Origin: Lactobacillus sp. HBUAS51381
GTDB taxonomy: Bacteria; Bacillota; Bacilli; Lactobacillales; Lactobacillaceae
Assembly (NCBI RefSeq): GCF_012641095.1
Contig: NZ_JAAVSC010000002.1
Span: 85,861-149,860 of the forward strand
Reading direction: 5' to 3'
Length of the DNA stretch: 64,000 nucleotides
The translations under genes and the position numbers were made by a program. The notes under the pieces were generated by a model, which made no database searches, was not told the origin of the DNA, and saw nothing but the letters and a program-made list of their open reading frames with translations. Shown here piece by piece: positions 25,956-34,969 of this stretch. Each line of letters starts with the position of its first letter. The first letter of the stretch is position 1.

Positions 25956-26198
25956 TCACACCGTCTTGCCGTAATCGAGTAGATGTAGGCGCTCGAATTT
26001 TGTGAGTCGCCGTTCAATTTCAGTAGCCGGTAATTCAATTTCTCCGGCCGGAATCACGTGATTATTGGTCCACGACCACTGTGTAATCTGATCAAGCAAG
26101 TGAATATCTTCATCGTCTAGGTCATTAATCACAATGGCTAATTGATCGATGAACGCCTTAGTCCCCCCGTGAAACGTAAACGTCAGCCCTGCAATCAT
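25956..26198 (-). CDS. Hypothetical protein, 80 residues
   Basis: Not recognised. MIAGLTFTFHGGTKAFIDQL at the start, an acidic centre (INDLDDEDIHLLDQITQ), and ERRLTKFERLHLLDYGKTV at the end. Predicted soluble alpha/beta. A GGGGAGG ribosome-binding site lies nine bases before ATG 26198. Monocistronic. Confidence 0.6.
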   Translation of the reverse strand: MIAGLTFTFHGGTKAFIDQLAIVINDLDDEDIHLLDQITQWSWTNNHVIPAGEIELPATEIERRLTKFERLHLLDYGKTV

Positions 26199-26503
26199 GA
26201 TGAACGCCTCCCCCTCGTATACTAATCACCCTTATTTGACTGTTAGATTACCATTAGTTGCGGCGCCACTGTTGGAATTCGCCCTATCTTGATAAGTCAC
26301 CTTATGAACGGTTATTTTCTCAATTTGGGCTTTCATTATTTTAGGAGAAAGCTGTGGTCGTACAACCATGTTGGTTCGGCATTTTTGACACGATCTTACC
26401 CTCAATGACGCAGAGAAAAAGATCCGGATTAGAACGACCTTTTCAGCCCTTATGTCTTGTGCCATAATATTGATAAAGTTGCCAAACAGGGAGGGGCGCG
26501 CTC
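26199..26503. other. Intergenic region, no confident gene
   Basis: About 305 bases between two divergent genes. A minus-strand frame at 26232-26465 is open but has no ribosome-binding site and an implausible N-terminus, so it is not called. The divergent promoters must lie here, but none stands out. Confidence 0.5.
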
Positions 26504-27214
26504 ATGAACGAAAGAATCGGGTGTTGGGGATGGCTGGGAATCTTACTCGCAATCGGTTTGGTCTACAACTATTGGTACATCGTCATTCCCCTCGTCATAG
26601 TCGTCTATTGTCTCTATCGTTGGCGAAAAAAACGAGACAGCAAGGCAGGATCGGCGGCCGCGGACAGTGTTTCCAATCCCACCGAATCATTGCCAGCGGA
26701 TGTCTCAGCTGCTGACGATACCCCCACGGTCAAGGACCTATTTGATGAGGTTAAGACCACCAGCACGGAGACCCTTCGCCTGGATGAAGAAAATAAGTTC
26801 TACGACTACCAAGATGACCAGCTTAACCTCAACGTTCTCTTAGCGGCTTACCACGACAATCCCGGTCAGGCTCGTCAGGACATACAGGGGATTGTCGATG
26901 CCTTTTGCAAACTGAGCCGAACTGTTTACGAAAAAACCGGTGACTTAGACTATTCTTTTCGCCAGTACATCGGTCAGCCCGACTTTAATCTCCTGCTGGT
27001 TCAAACCAAGAACGGCCAAGTGGAATACTTTTTGCTAGATGATCCCCAGTTTCTGCGGCTAGCTAATGGGGAGCCGGCGCGCCCATTACCGGCAGCCACC
27101 CCTATGGACGAAGAGCTTGCGACGCAATTACGTCAGCTCAAAGCCTTATTTGATGAAGGCGTCATTACGCAAGCAGAATTTGAGGCGAAGAAGCGGCAAT
27201 TGTTGGGGCTTTAA
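26504..27214 (+). CDS. Membrane-anchored protein with C-terminal SHOCT domain
   Basis: 236 residues. One or two N-terminal membrane segments (CWGWLGILLAIGLVYNYWYIVIPLVIVVYCLYRW), a basic stop-transfer, then a soluble region that is acidic and mostly helical. The last 30 residues (ATQLRQLKALFDEGVITQAEFEAKKRQLLGL) form a textbook SHOCT helix pair, a short C-terminal module found on many unrelated proteins and thought to promote oligomerisation. The middle was not recognised. SD GGGAGG. Confidence 0.75.
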   Translation: MNERIGCWGWLGILLAIGLVYNYWYIVIPLVIVVYCLYRWRKKRDSKAGSAAADSVSNPTESLPADVSAADDTPTVKDLFDEVKTTSTETLRLDEENKFYDYQDDQLNLNVLLAAYHDNPGQARQDIQGIVDAFCKLSRTVYEKTGDLDYSFRQYIGQPDFNLLLVQTKNGQVEYFLLDDPQFLRLANGEPARPLPAATPMDEELATQLRQLKALFDEGVITQAEFEAKKRQLLGL

Positions 27215-27315
27215 CCTGTAATTTGTCAAAACCATGATGATTACTAACCATAACCTCATTCGTAAATCAATTAAGCTGAATCGATGATGGGATGATTAGC
27301 TCCACCAGCCCCCAA

Positions 27316-29352
27316 CTACAACCGTTGACGACCGAAGATCGCGGCTCCCAGAGAACCGAGAGCCAATCCAATGATGCCCCAAACTTTCAACTGGCTATTT
27401 TGTTCATTCGTTTGGGGCAGCGTTGCTGGCGTAAGTTTTACCTCGGACTTAACACCGAATCTCCCTTTGATGGAGACAACTCTTTTGGCCGGAAGCTGGG
27501 GATGATACTCGGGAACTTTAACTGTAATCCCCTGAATCGTCGCACCAGCGCTACCGGCTACCGCAGTGGCTTCATCCAACGTGCCTGGTGCCGAAGAGAT
27601 TACCTGTGTCGGTTCCGCTGGCATTGGCGTTGATGGCTGAGCCGGTTTGGGAGTTTGCGGCGTGGGGCCAACCGGCACAACTGGTGGCGTCACGGGGGAT
27701 GGTTCACCAGTGTGGTTATCACCGCCATTATTATGATTACCGTCGCTGTGACTATCGTCGACCGCTGCATAGATATAGACAACCGTTTGCGGCGTGGCCG
27801 TGTACTGGCCGGTCGCGTTGTGATCTTTAACTTTTTTGAACGTGTATCCTTTAATTTTTAGTGAACTGGTCGTATAGGCTTCTCCAATGTAGCCGTTATC
27901 TAAAACCTGGTCATCGGCGAGTGCTTTTCCTGCTTCGTCTTGGTAGTGAACGGTTATGGCTGCGGCTTTGTCGGCTAGGATGTAGGGTTGGACAATGCTA
28001 AGATAGATATAAGTGCCAACACGGTACTGACCTACTAAGAAATATTCATCTTTTTGATGAATTACATGAGTTGGCCCAATCATACTCGGTAGTTTATTTC
28101 CTGACTCTTGCTTTTGGACATTTGTAAAATTCAAACCGCCGTCTCCGTCTTTGGTCACTTGTGGAACACTATCTTCTCCTTTCGGATGATATGCCAAAGG
28201 GTACCATCGATAATATGCCTCTCCATTAGCATCCATCCAGACTGGTTCACCTACTCCAGTGCAGGGAGCCAATATAATCTTTTTCCCATCAGAAGAGTAG
28301 TAATTACCGGCTATGTGCCCCGTTAACTTCTGACGATCAACATAAATTGGAGCTAATTTGACATACTGATTACCGTTACTTTCTGATATAAGTTTTGGAA
28401 GGTTCGTCACCGGCCGAAAATCCCCAATATAATTCATGCTTGCATTAAATTCAGTCAAATTTATTAAGTTCGACAACACTGAGATATCACTAATTTTATT
28501 ATATTGAATATCCAAAGACGTTAATTTTATTAAATTAGCCAATGGTGAAATGTCTCGAACATCACCTTGATAATATGTATCTCCATGGATATCAGTATTC
28601 ATACTACTACTAAGAGTAATCCTCGTTAAATTTTTCGCATACTCAAGTCCTTTTAATGAATACTCGGTTTCACCATCAATATAGGTGTTATCATTGCTAA
28701 ATTTCGTGAGCAATAGCATATCTTCCTTGGAAATATCCGCAACGTTTTGCCAGTGCCGACCGCTAACCGATTCGTTCAGATTTCTTAAAACCGCCTGCTG
28801 TAATCTTTTATTGGGCATCCATTGATCAATGGTTTCAGTATTAACTTGCGTTGCCCGTACTGGCGCTTTAGATGCCAATGCCGAATTAGGTCGAACGCTT
28901 CCGGCAATTGCCATATCACTCGCGTCACTAGTATCTTTAGAAGAAGCCAAACTATTCGAATGCCCGTCAACAGGATTATCGTCCTTTAACTCACGTTGCT
29001 TATCGCTGACATCCGTAACCGACTTGTCCGAGAGTACTGGCGTTGCGCTTTCATCCTCGTCAGCAACTTGCTTGTTGTCAGCATCAAGAGAATCATCGTT
29101 ATCAGTCTCACTATTAGCAGCATTATCGGCATTATTTTGAGTCGTTGACGAATCCATCTCATCCGATACGCTATCTTCTTTTGACTGCTTTTCACCATTA
29201 GAAACAACACTTGATTGCCGTGCACTGCTCTCGACCGAAACAGTATCTGCTTGTGCCGTTTGTCCACTTACCCCAACTAATGACAAAGCTATTACAGCCG
29301 CACTCGTTAAAGTCTCACACCTAGTAGATCGCCGTTTTTCTCTCACCGACAT
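27316..29352 (-). CDS. LPXTG-anchored surface protein with leucine-rich repeats and MucBP domain
   Basis: 678 residues. N-terminal signal peptide (basic REKRRSTRC then AAVIALSLVGVSGQTAQAD); a Ser/Asp-rich stretch; leucine-rich repeats (ISPLANLIKLTSLDIQYNKI, SVLSNLINLTEFNASMNYI; about 280-340); a linker domain; an MucBP repeat (AAITVHYQDEAGKAL to TVVYIYAAV; about 480-550); a proline-rich wall-spanning region; and sorting signal LPQTNEQ, hydrophobic helix and RQRL tail. It is predicted to be sortase-anchored and to bind host or food-matrix glycans. The LRR-coding part is notably AT-rich compared with neighbours. Confidence 0.9.
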   Translation of the reverse strand: MSVREKRRSTRCETLTSAAVIALSLVGVSGQTAQADTVSVESSARQSSVVSNGEKQSKEDSVSDEMDSSTTQNNADNAANSETDNDDSLDADNKQVADEDESATPVLSDKSVTDVSDKQRELKDDNPVDGHSNSLASSKDTSDASDMAIAGSVRPNSALASKAPVRATQVNTETIDQWMPNKRLQQAVLRNLNESVSGRHWQNVADISKEDMLLLTKFSNDNTYIDGETEYSLKGLEYAKNLTRITLSSSMNTDIHGDTYYQGDVRDISPLANLIKLTSLDIQYNKISDISVLSNLINLTEFNASMNYIGDFRPVTNLPKLISESNGNQYVKLAPIYVDRQKLTGHIAGNYYSSDGKKIILAPCTGVGEPVWMDANGEAYYRWYPLAYHPKGEDSVPQVTKDGDGGLNFTNVQKQESGNKLPSMIGPTHVIHQKDEYFLVGQYRVGTYIYLSIVQPYILADKAAAITVHYQDEAGKALADDQVLDNGYIGEAYTTSSLKIKGYTFKKVKDHNATGQYTATPQTVVYIYAAVDDSHSDGNHNNGGDNHTGEPSPVTPPVVPVGPTPQTPKPAQPSTPMPAEPTQVISSAPGTLDEATAVAGSAGATIQGITVKVPEYHPQLPAKRVVSIKGRFGVKSEVKLTPATLPQTNEQNSQLKVWGIIGLALGSLGAAIFGRQRL

Positions 29353-29798
29353 TGCGTTCACTTCCCTCAATAGAAATAATTCACACAAACATCCCTACAT
29401 AAAAAATCAAATAGAGCATAGCATGAATTGACATTTTAGACAATACCATAAACTATTTTATATAACCACTTAGATTCCTACTTACCACGGGATTTAGAGA
29501 ACCTTTCCATCCTATTTTTTCTCATATAAACAGGGCAAAAACACCAAAAATAAACATTATAAATTAAAATTTATATCCATATTTAAATAATCAGGGCCTA
29601 TTCCACGATAAAACCAGCATAGCAACCAAATATTGAATAAAATAAAAAACGCCCTCAGAGGACGCTTTAGAAATGCTCCCGGTAACTATTGGTTTTTCTT
29701 GACCCATAACACTTAAAACACGCAAAATCGTTATATTCTGACGAAAAGTTTAGCCACGCAATTTGAAATCCTGCCAAACTATTCCTATGATATTCACC
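29353..29798. other. AT-rich intergenic region between the surface protein and the phosphoesterase operon
   Basis: Very AT-rich. It contains the terminator at 29644-29664 for the minus-strand operon, and must hold the promoter of the surface protein, which I cannot place confidently. No coding potential seen. Confidence 0.6.
29644..29664 (-). terminator. Terminator of the phosphoesterase operon
   Basis: Minus-strand CGTCCT/AGGGCG stem (one U-G) with loop CTG, followed by TTTTTTATTTT. It lies about 135 bp after the last stop codon. Confidence 0.7.
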
Positions 29799-31082
29799 TT
29801 AAAAATGTCCCTTCTTAACAGCCTCCCCCTGTCCATCACGAGACTCAATGTGTAACTCATATTCATGACTGGCCGCATCCAAGATGAGGTAGCGAAACGT
29901 CGAGCCATCCCCATCAGTCAGATTGAAGCTCAGACTATGGTTAACCGTCACGTCCCGATTAAAACGGTTGCGATGCCCATGAATCGCGATAATTTCCGCC
30001 ATCTCAGTCGAATCCGCCCACACCTGGTCGATGTCTCGCGTATAGACCGACTGCCGACCATCGCTTATTCCATGAATAAAGGTATCGGTCGCCGCCAAAG
30101 CAATGCCTGCCGTCAAGCTCTTCGGCTGAAGCCACTGCGCCACTTGCACCGGTTCCAAGCCTGCGTGACTCAGCAGCAACTTCCTACCGGCAAAATCAAT
30201 GGCTAAATAGGTGCCCATTCCGTTAATTAGCGTCTGAATCTCCTGTTCGGTAATTCCCGCAGCATCTAATTGCGGCAACGTTTCCGCTGTGAATTCCTTT
30301 AACGCGGAAGAGTTCTCTCGATGCTCCCGATACCAACCCAACAAACGATGCTCATGATTCCCCAGCAGATTCAAACCATCATTATGTGCAATTAAAGTTC
30401 TAATCACACCGGCAGAATCCGGGCCGCGATCAATAGCATCTCCGAGAAAGGCCATCGCCGTATCAGGCCCTAGCTTCGCCATTTGCTCGGTTAAATGTCG
30501 GGAATCCCCATGGACGTCGCTAAACACGACGAGTTTCTTGGCCGAGTGAAGCGTTTTGAATCGCAAAGGCTGCGCCAATTCGCAAAGCATCTCATGAGGC
30601 GTGATCACCCGACCAAACTCGGACCAGTCAACAGCTTTGTAGCGCCGAATGTACTCGGGCAATCGGTTCACAACCTCATCATCATGTGTTGCACCCAGAC
30701 TGCCCGGATTGCCCATCGCATTAACCACGACCACCTCATACCCCCAGGCAGCCGCCTTGACTTTCCGAAACCAACGTAAGGTTTCCTTAGATAAAAAATT
30801 TACGGCTAAAATAAACGGTTCCTGATTATCTAAGCGTTGCCGAACCAAGCGATCCACGACCTTTTTGGTCAAAACCACAGCACCAGCATTGACGGTTTTA
30901 ATCAGTCTTCCCCTACGAAGTAGAACGCGTGGATTCCCCGCAGCCAAGCGAATACGCTGTTCCGAAACAATATAGGGTTCCAAACCGTCTTGGTAACGAA
31001 GCCAGCTTTCCGCACCAGGGAGGCCGACGAAAGTATAAATTCTCTTCGTACTACCCGCTGTCCGTTTCTCTAAGCTCGCCAT
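29799..31082 (-). CDS. PNKP-like fusion: degenerate kinase domain + metallophosphoesterase
   Basis: 427 residues. Residues about 14-165 align in layout with the P-loop kinase half of polynucleotide kinase-phosphatases, but the Walker A reads GLPGAESW (20-27), missing the essential Lys and Ser/Thr, and the expected DATN stretch is LAVNFLS. The C-terminal half is an intact ApaH/PP1-type phosphoesterase: SDVHGD (188-193), GDAIDRG (214-220), GNHE (241-244), SHAG (305-308), GHR (369-371). It is probably a phosphatase with a dead kinase used for binding. Last gene of a three-gene operon. Confidence 0.8.
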   Translation of the reverse strand: MASLEKRTAGSTKRIYTFVGLPGAESWLRYQDGLEPYIVSEQRIRLAAGNPRVLLRRGRLIKTVNAGAVVLTKKVVDRLVRQRLDNQEPFILAVNFLSKETLRWFRKVKAAAWGYEVVVVNAMGNPGSLGATHDDEVVNRLPEYIRRYKAVDWSEFGRVITPHEMLCELAQPLRFKTLHSAKKLVVFSDVHGDSRHLTEQMAKLGPDTAMAFLGDAIDRGPDSAGVIRTLIAHNDGLNLLGNHEHRLLGWYREHRENSSALKEFTAETLPQLDAAGITEQEIQTLINGMGTYLAIDFAGRKLLLSHAGLEPVQVAQWLQPKSLTAGIALAATDTFIHGISDGRQSVYTRDIDQVWADSTEMAEIIAIHGHRNRFNRDVTVNHSLSFNLTDGDGSTFRYLILDAASHEYELHIESRDGQGEAVKKGHF

Positions 31083-31115
31083 CAGCCGATCAGCCCCTTC
31101 TGCTTATTCCAAACC

Positions 31116-31562
31116 TTATTTTTTCAATTTCAAGGCATCTTCCCGATCAAGCTCTGCATATCGCCGTTTAACAGCGGCAATAAACTCTAACTCCTGTTCA
31201 GAGTAGCTACTTTTAAAGTCGTCAACACTAAAGCCCGCCGGATCATTCGCTAGAAAGGTCAGAACCTCACTAAAGGTGTGGGCATGCTCATGATAGTGTT
31301 TTTCACGTGACCGAGTATCCCAGAAGGGAAAGTACAAGCCACTGGTTGAAAATTCACTCAGCACCCAATCAATGTTGCCGACCTCTGGCCCACTATCGAC
31401 GTGCCCGCCTAGATTCTCTTGGCGCAGTTCCTGTTTGAACGGCGTATCCACCACCCATAAATCCTTCTTGGCTACGTAGAGCGGTCGCATAACGCCCTCG
31501 TAACGATGTTCAAACTTGCGATAAGCGTGTTCATCCCACAAACGATAAATAAATTTAAACAC
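31116..31562 (-). CDS. Hypothetical protein, 148 residues
   Basis: Not recognised. GTG start preceded by GGAGATAGG. It is rich in His and aromatic residues in the middle (FPFWDTRSREKHYHEHAHTF), which could bind metal, with a charged helical C-terminus. It lies between two metallophosphoesterase genes with gaps of 47 and 33 bp, so it is co-transcribed with them and is likely a partner or substrate-related factor. Confidence 0.7.
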   Translation of the reverse strand: MFKFIYRLWDEHAYRKFEHRYEGVMRPLYVAKKDLWVVDTPFKQELRQENLGGHVDSGPEVGNIDWVLSEFSTSGLYFPFWDTRSREKHYHEHAHTFSEVLTFLANDPAGFSVDDFKSSYSEQELEFIAAVKRRYAELDREDALKLKK

Positions 31563-31609
31563 GACTACCTATCTCCAATCTCCGACAACTATCGTTTCTC
31601 ACAATGCCG

Positions 31610-32413
31610 TTATTTATCTTCAAAAGCCTCAATTAACCGACCACTGTCGGCATCAAGCACCGCAATATTCCCAATCTTACCGGCAGGACCGCCGTGGTTG
31701 CCGCCATCAATAAAGTAGCGTGGCTGTTCGCCCTCGTACTGAATCGTGAGAATCCCACTGGGGCTTACCGTCCGATTACGTAAAGTCGCCTTAGCTTTAG
31801 ACGCGTCATAAATTCCCGTAATCAAGGGAGTTGGTGTATGCCCACTGACAATTGCCTGCTGCAAAGGATTATGTGCATAGTTCGGATAGAGTGCCGAATA
31901 CCAGTATGGTTCCCGTAGCCAGTACTTATCCCTTTCAGGCGTATCATTGACGGGATCAGCAAGCGTCAGGTCGAGCCCTGCGTGAACAAAGACTAACTTA
32001 CCGATTCGAAGCGTTGATGGCAACCGCCCCATCCAGGTAAACAATGGCGCGTACTGCCGTTTTACCAGGGCAATAGCCTCTGATAAATTAGCCGGCTGTT
32101 GCGTTGCTCCCAAAACGGCTTCAGCAATCACGTCATCACCACCAGCTTCTAGCCAGTAAGTATTCTTGCCCGTTAGACTTTCCCAAGCATCTTCATCGTG
32201 GTTTCCCAGGATCGCAAAGACATGTGTGGGATCCGCACGCTGCATCTCAAAAATCTTCTGAGCCGCCGCAAAGCCGGTATGGTGATGAAACGAATCTTGG
32301 TAGTCACCTAGAAACACGATGGAAGCTTGCGGATAGCGTGCCCGCATCTCCTCTAACTTGGGGAAAACCAGCATTTGTCCATGGATATCAGAGAGCACAA
32401 TCACTTCTCGCAT
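31610..32413 (-). CDS. Calcineurin-like metallophosphoesterase
   Basis: 267 residues. Metal-site motifs in order: LSDIHGQ (7-13), FLGDYQDSF, LGNHDED, VHAGLD and SGHTPT. The GDYQD motif replaces GDxxDRG, which separates it from classical ApaH diadenosine-tetraphosphatases. Start ATG 32413 has AGAGGTGAT correctly spaced; the upstream in-frame GTG lies within it. First gene of the operon, directly behind a near-consensus promoter. Confidence 0.85.
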   Translation of the reverse strand: MREVIVLSDIHGQMLVFPKLEEMRARYPQASIVFLGDYQDSFHHHTGFAAAQKIFEMQRADPTHVFAILGNHDEDAWESLTGKNTYWLEAGGDDVIAEAVLGATQQPANLSEAIALVKRQYAPLFTWMGRLPSTLRIGKLVFVHAGLDLTLADPVNDTPERDKYWLREPYWYSALYPNYAHNPLQQAIVSGHTPTPLITGIYDASKAKATLRNRTVSPSGILTIQYEGEQPRYFIDGGNHGGPAGKIGNIAVLDADSGRLIEAFEDK

Positions 32414-32445
32414 ATTTATCACCTCTCACAAGTGGGATTATCAGA

Positions 32446-32474
32446 AGTATAGTGTCCAAGAGTTTATTTGTCAA
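32446..32474 (-). promoter_or_regulatory. Strong promoter of the phosphoesterase operon
   Basis: Minus-strand TTGACA (32474-32469), 17-bp spacer, TATACT (32451-32446): a perfect -35 and a 5/6 -10. Expected to be constitutively strong unless repressed. Confidence 0.8.
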
Positions 32475-32622
32475 CAATAATATCATATTATCGTTTTGTA
32501 CGTTTCTGGTTTTGGTTTACCCTCACGCTTGCTTTGTTTTATATAATCTGGTTCCGATGTCCCTCATTTAGTCCAAGCCTTCCCATAACTTCTAAAGCAC
32601 ATGGTGCCATCTTCAAAAAGTC

Positions 32623-33948
32623 CTAAACATGCGTTGGAAAAGTAAGCTGCGCACAAACGGCTGCATGATCCAATCGCTTAGACTTTAGCCAGCGATAGGC
32701 TAACGAATCAATTTGAATACTGGATGATAGCGTCACATGATCATCTGAAATTTCCGTTTTGGTGCCACTTCCCTGATGAATGAAACTTCCGCCATTAGCC
32801 GGTGTCTGTAGAACCAACCCAAATTTAGCTAGCAATTTACGCTGCACGAACTCACTGGCCGGCTCTTGGTCCAAACCGGAATAATTTCCGTCTGAAATGA
32901 TACGCGCATGGTTATGGTCGCCAAGGATAACGATGATATCTGCATTTCCTTCGTTTGTCAGCCGTTGAATCATTTCTTCAAGATGGGGCAACGCATCCGT
33001 CGCCATATTCATGTACCCCGCTGCACTGAGATCGCCACTCTCGCGGTGGGCCTGATAGCTCGCTTCAGTCAATGCCGGATGAAGCCTGATCGACGCAATG
33101 CCCACCTTAACCCCCGAATACAATGGCAATACCGTTGCAAGGTAGTCACAGCCAGTGGGCTCATCAGGATAGTAAACGGGTAATTTTTCCCGCAACGAAA
33201 TCAGCCGCGGGCCAAAAGCCAAAAGACATTCATTCTCATGATTGGCTGCCGGTCGTGGATCCGTAATCACGCGGTAGTTGGCCTGCTCAATACGATCCAC
33301 AAATTCAGCAAAATCCGCAGTTTTATGCAGCTCATTAAACGCCAATAAATCCGGTGCTTCGTCCAACTCATCTAAAGCCGGCAACACGTCTTCTTTGAGG
33401 GAGGCACTGAGATTAGACTTTCCCGCCTTGCCATTCAGGTTCAGGCCCAGTACGCGATAAACCGGCGAGTCTAATTTTTCTAAAAGGTCACTGGTGAGCG
33501 CCTGAGGTAAGAACAATGTCCGCGTTGTTTCATATTGCTTGTTAAGGGCCGTCATTAGGGCCGTTCTTTCTTGACTGGTCGAGATGTAGGGTGCGAACGC
33601 GGCGTTACACAGATTAGATAAAATACGGAATAATCTGTTCAACCGTTTCGTCGCGACTCGTATAAACCGGGCATTCTTCTCGCTGACAGGATCGTCAGTA
33701 AACGCAAAAGTCGTTATGAGAGCATCATGCTGCGGATTGCGGTGATCAGCATCAAAACACTGTCCAAGAACTGCCAACTGATGTTGCCAGGCCGCAAACA
33801 TTTCTTTCTCATTATCTGGCGTGACCGCGTACGTCTGCGGTCTATAGGCCAGCGTCTGCAGTAATTCATTGATGTCTGCTAGCTGGCGAAACCGCCTGCT
33901 CACAACTCTAATAAACCGAAAATGTTGATCAATTTTTGCTTCTTTCAT
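32623..33948 (-). CDS. Endonuclease/exonuclease/phosphatase (EEP) family protein with N-terminal helical repeats
   Basis: 441 residues. The N-terminus holds two copies of an about 50-residue helical repeat (about 8-65 and 93-147; pattern F-R-x-I-R-V-x-x-x-R-x-x-R). The EEP catalytic domain starts near 165: LGLNLNG (Asn), FNELH (Glu206), IRLHP, LGDHNHARI (Asp344/Asn346) and a terminal LDHAA (Asp-His), so the active site looks complete. EEP enzymes cleave DNA, RNA or phosphoinositides; the substrate here is unknown. SD AAGGAG. It is divergent from a gene encoding the same repeats without the enzyme. Confidence 0.82.
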   Translation of the reverse strand: MKEAKIDQHFRFIRVVSRRFRQLADINELLQTLAYRPQTYAVTPDNEKEMFAAWQHQLAVLGQCFDADHRNPQHDALITTFAFTDDPVSEKNARFIRVATKRLNRLFRILSNLCNAAFAPYISTSQERTALMTALNKQYETTRTLFLPQALTSDLLEKLDSPVYRVLGLNLNGKAGKSNLSASLKEDVLPALDELDEAPDLLAFNELHKTADFAEFVDRIEQANYRVITDPRPAANHENECLLAFGPRLISLREKLPVYYPDEPTGCDYLATVLPLYSGVKVGIASIRLHPALTEASYQAHRESGDLSAAGYMNMATDALPHLEEMIQRLTNEGNADIIVILGDHNHARIISDGNYSGLDQEPASEFVQRKLLAKFGLVLQTPANGGSFIHQGSGTKTEISDDHVTLSSSIQIDSLAYRWLKSKRLDHAAVCAQLTFPTHV

Positions 33949-34033
33949 CGTGTTGTTCTCCTTGAGTTAATTTGATTAGCCCTATATTGGTCCGGCTTAC
34001 TACTGTTGAACCGTTCTTCCTTGCCTGTTTGCA

Positions 34034-34078
34034 TTGACCCACTATCCCAGCTTCCTTACAATAGTCTTTATGGAGGTG
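34034..34078 (+). promoter_or_regulatory. Promoter and RBS of the helical-repeat protein gene
   Basis: TTGACC (34034-34039), 17-bp spacer, TACAAT (34057-34062), then GGAGGTG at 34072-34078 before ATG 34083. Confidence 0.75.
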
Positions 34079-34082
34079 TCAT

Positions 34083-34559
34083 ATGGAATCCCGTAACCAA
34101 AAATTCCGTCGAATCGGCGCTAATAGATTGACCCGTATCTATCAAGTCATGAATCTTATCGCTAACCTTAGTGCCCCACAGTACGTTTATACCACTGAAG
34201 ATATTTCCGAATTGTTTGGAACCTACCAAAAATTGGGGGTAGCCTCACAAAAATACTTTCAAGAAACCGGCCCCACCCGCTACAACGAAATGCCGACTGG
34301 GTTTACCTTTAAAAATCAATCTACGACTGATCCCGAATCACAGACGGCACATGAACGCTTTCGCCGCTTAGCCGAAAAACGGATGAGCCGTGTCGTTCAC
34401 GATTTACGGTTACTCACCAACCTTTCCGATCGGTCAAACTATACGTATACACCTGAGGAAGTCACGGAACTATTTGTCGCCTATCAAGCCAAAGGCCAGG
34501 CCGTGGCAGCGCTGTTTGCGCCCTTGGAGACCGAGTTTCAGTTTAAACCCAAAGATTGA
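34083..34559 (+). CDS. Tandem helical-repeat protein, 158 residues
   Basis: Built from two copies of one domain: about 7-60 (KFRRIGANRLTRIYQVM...YTTEDISELFGTYQ) and about 91-145 (ERFRRLAEKRMSRVVHDL...YTPEEVTELFVAYQ). The same unit occurs twice at the N-terminus of the adjacent EEP enzyme. The repeats are basic on one face (R-x-x-R pattern) and end in an acidic helix, which suggests nucleic-acid or protein docking, but this is inference. Possible adaptor, inhibitor or regulator of the EEP protein. Confidence 0.75.
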   Translation: MESRNQKFRRIGANRLTRIYQVMNLIANLSAPQYVYTTEDISELFGTYQKLGVASQKYFQETGPTRYNEMPTGFTFKNQSTTDPESQTAHERFRRLAEKRMSRVVHDLRLLTNLSDRSNYTYTPEEVTELFVAYQAKGQAVAALFAPLETEFQFKPKD

Positions 34560-34969
34560 CTCACAGGTCACATTCAGGCTACTTACGTTAAAGATCACCC
34601 CAGCTAATCTAGCATCTGAAGTGGCATGAGAGCGCAGTCATTATTCGCGTAATTTTTTAATGTGTACCTACACACTATTAAAATGGGCAAGACATCTCAG
34701 GACGCGAGCCTATCTGAACGGTTATCGTATCTGTCTGCCAAACCCCATTCTAGTGGAATTCCGATCACAAATCAACACATTACAGTAATAGTGTCGCTTT
34801 AATCATAGTAATGTTTAGAGATCTGTCAACTAATCTATTTAATATTATGCATGGTTAGCTCACAATGACGCCCACTTTTCCAAACAACGCTAGCCCACTC
34901 TCCAAAAAAGAATGGGCTAGCGTTGTTTACTTTATATTGCGTTAAGATCAGTGATTAGGTTCCACTAGC
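34560..34969. other. Intergenic region with a long hairpin
   Basis: About 410 AT-rich bases. No gene seen. The only clear structure is the 15-bp inverted repeat near its right end. Confidence 0.6.
34883..34927. terminator. Hairpin terminator downstream of the fourth phosphoesterase gene
   Basis: Perfect 15-bp stem AACAACGCTAGCCCA/TGGGCTAGCGTTGTT (34883-34897 with 34913-34927). T-runs on either side are short (TTGTTT), so efficiency is uncertain. Confidence 0.65.

Noticed and set aside
26232..26465. Open minus-strand frame of 77 codons between two divergent genes
   Set aside because: No ribosome-binding site, no recognisable domain and an implausible N-terminus; it also fills the space needed for promoters.
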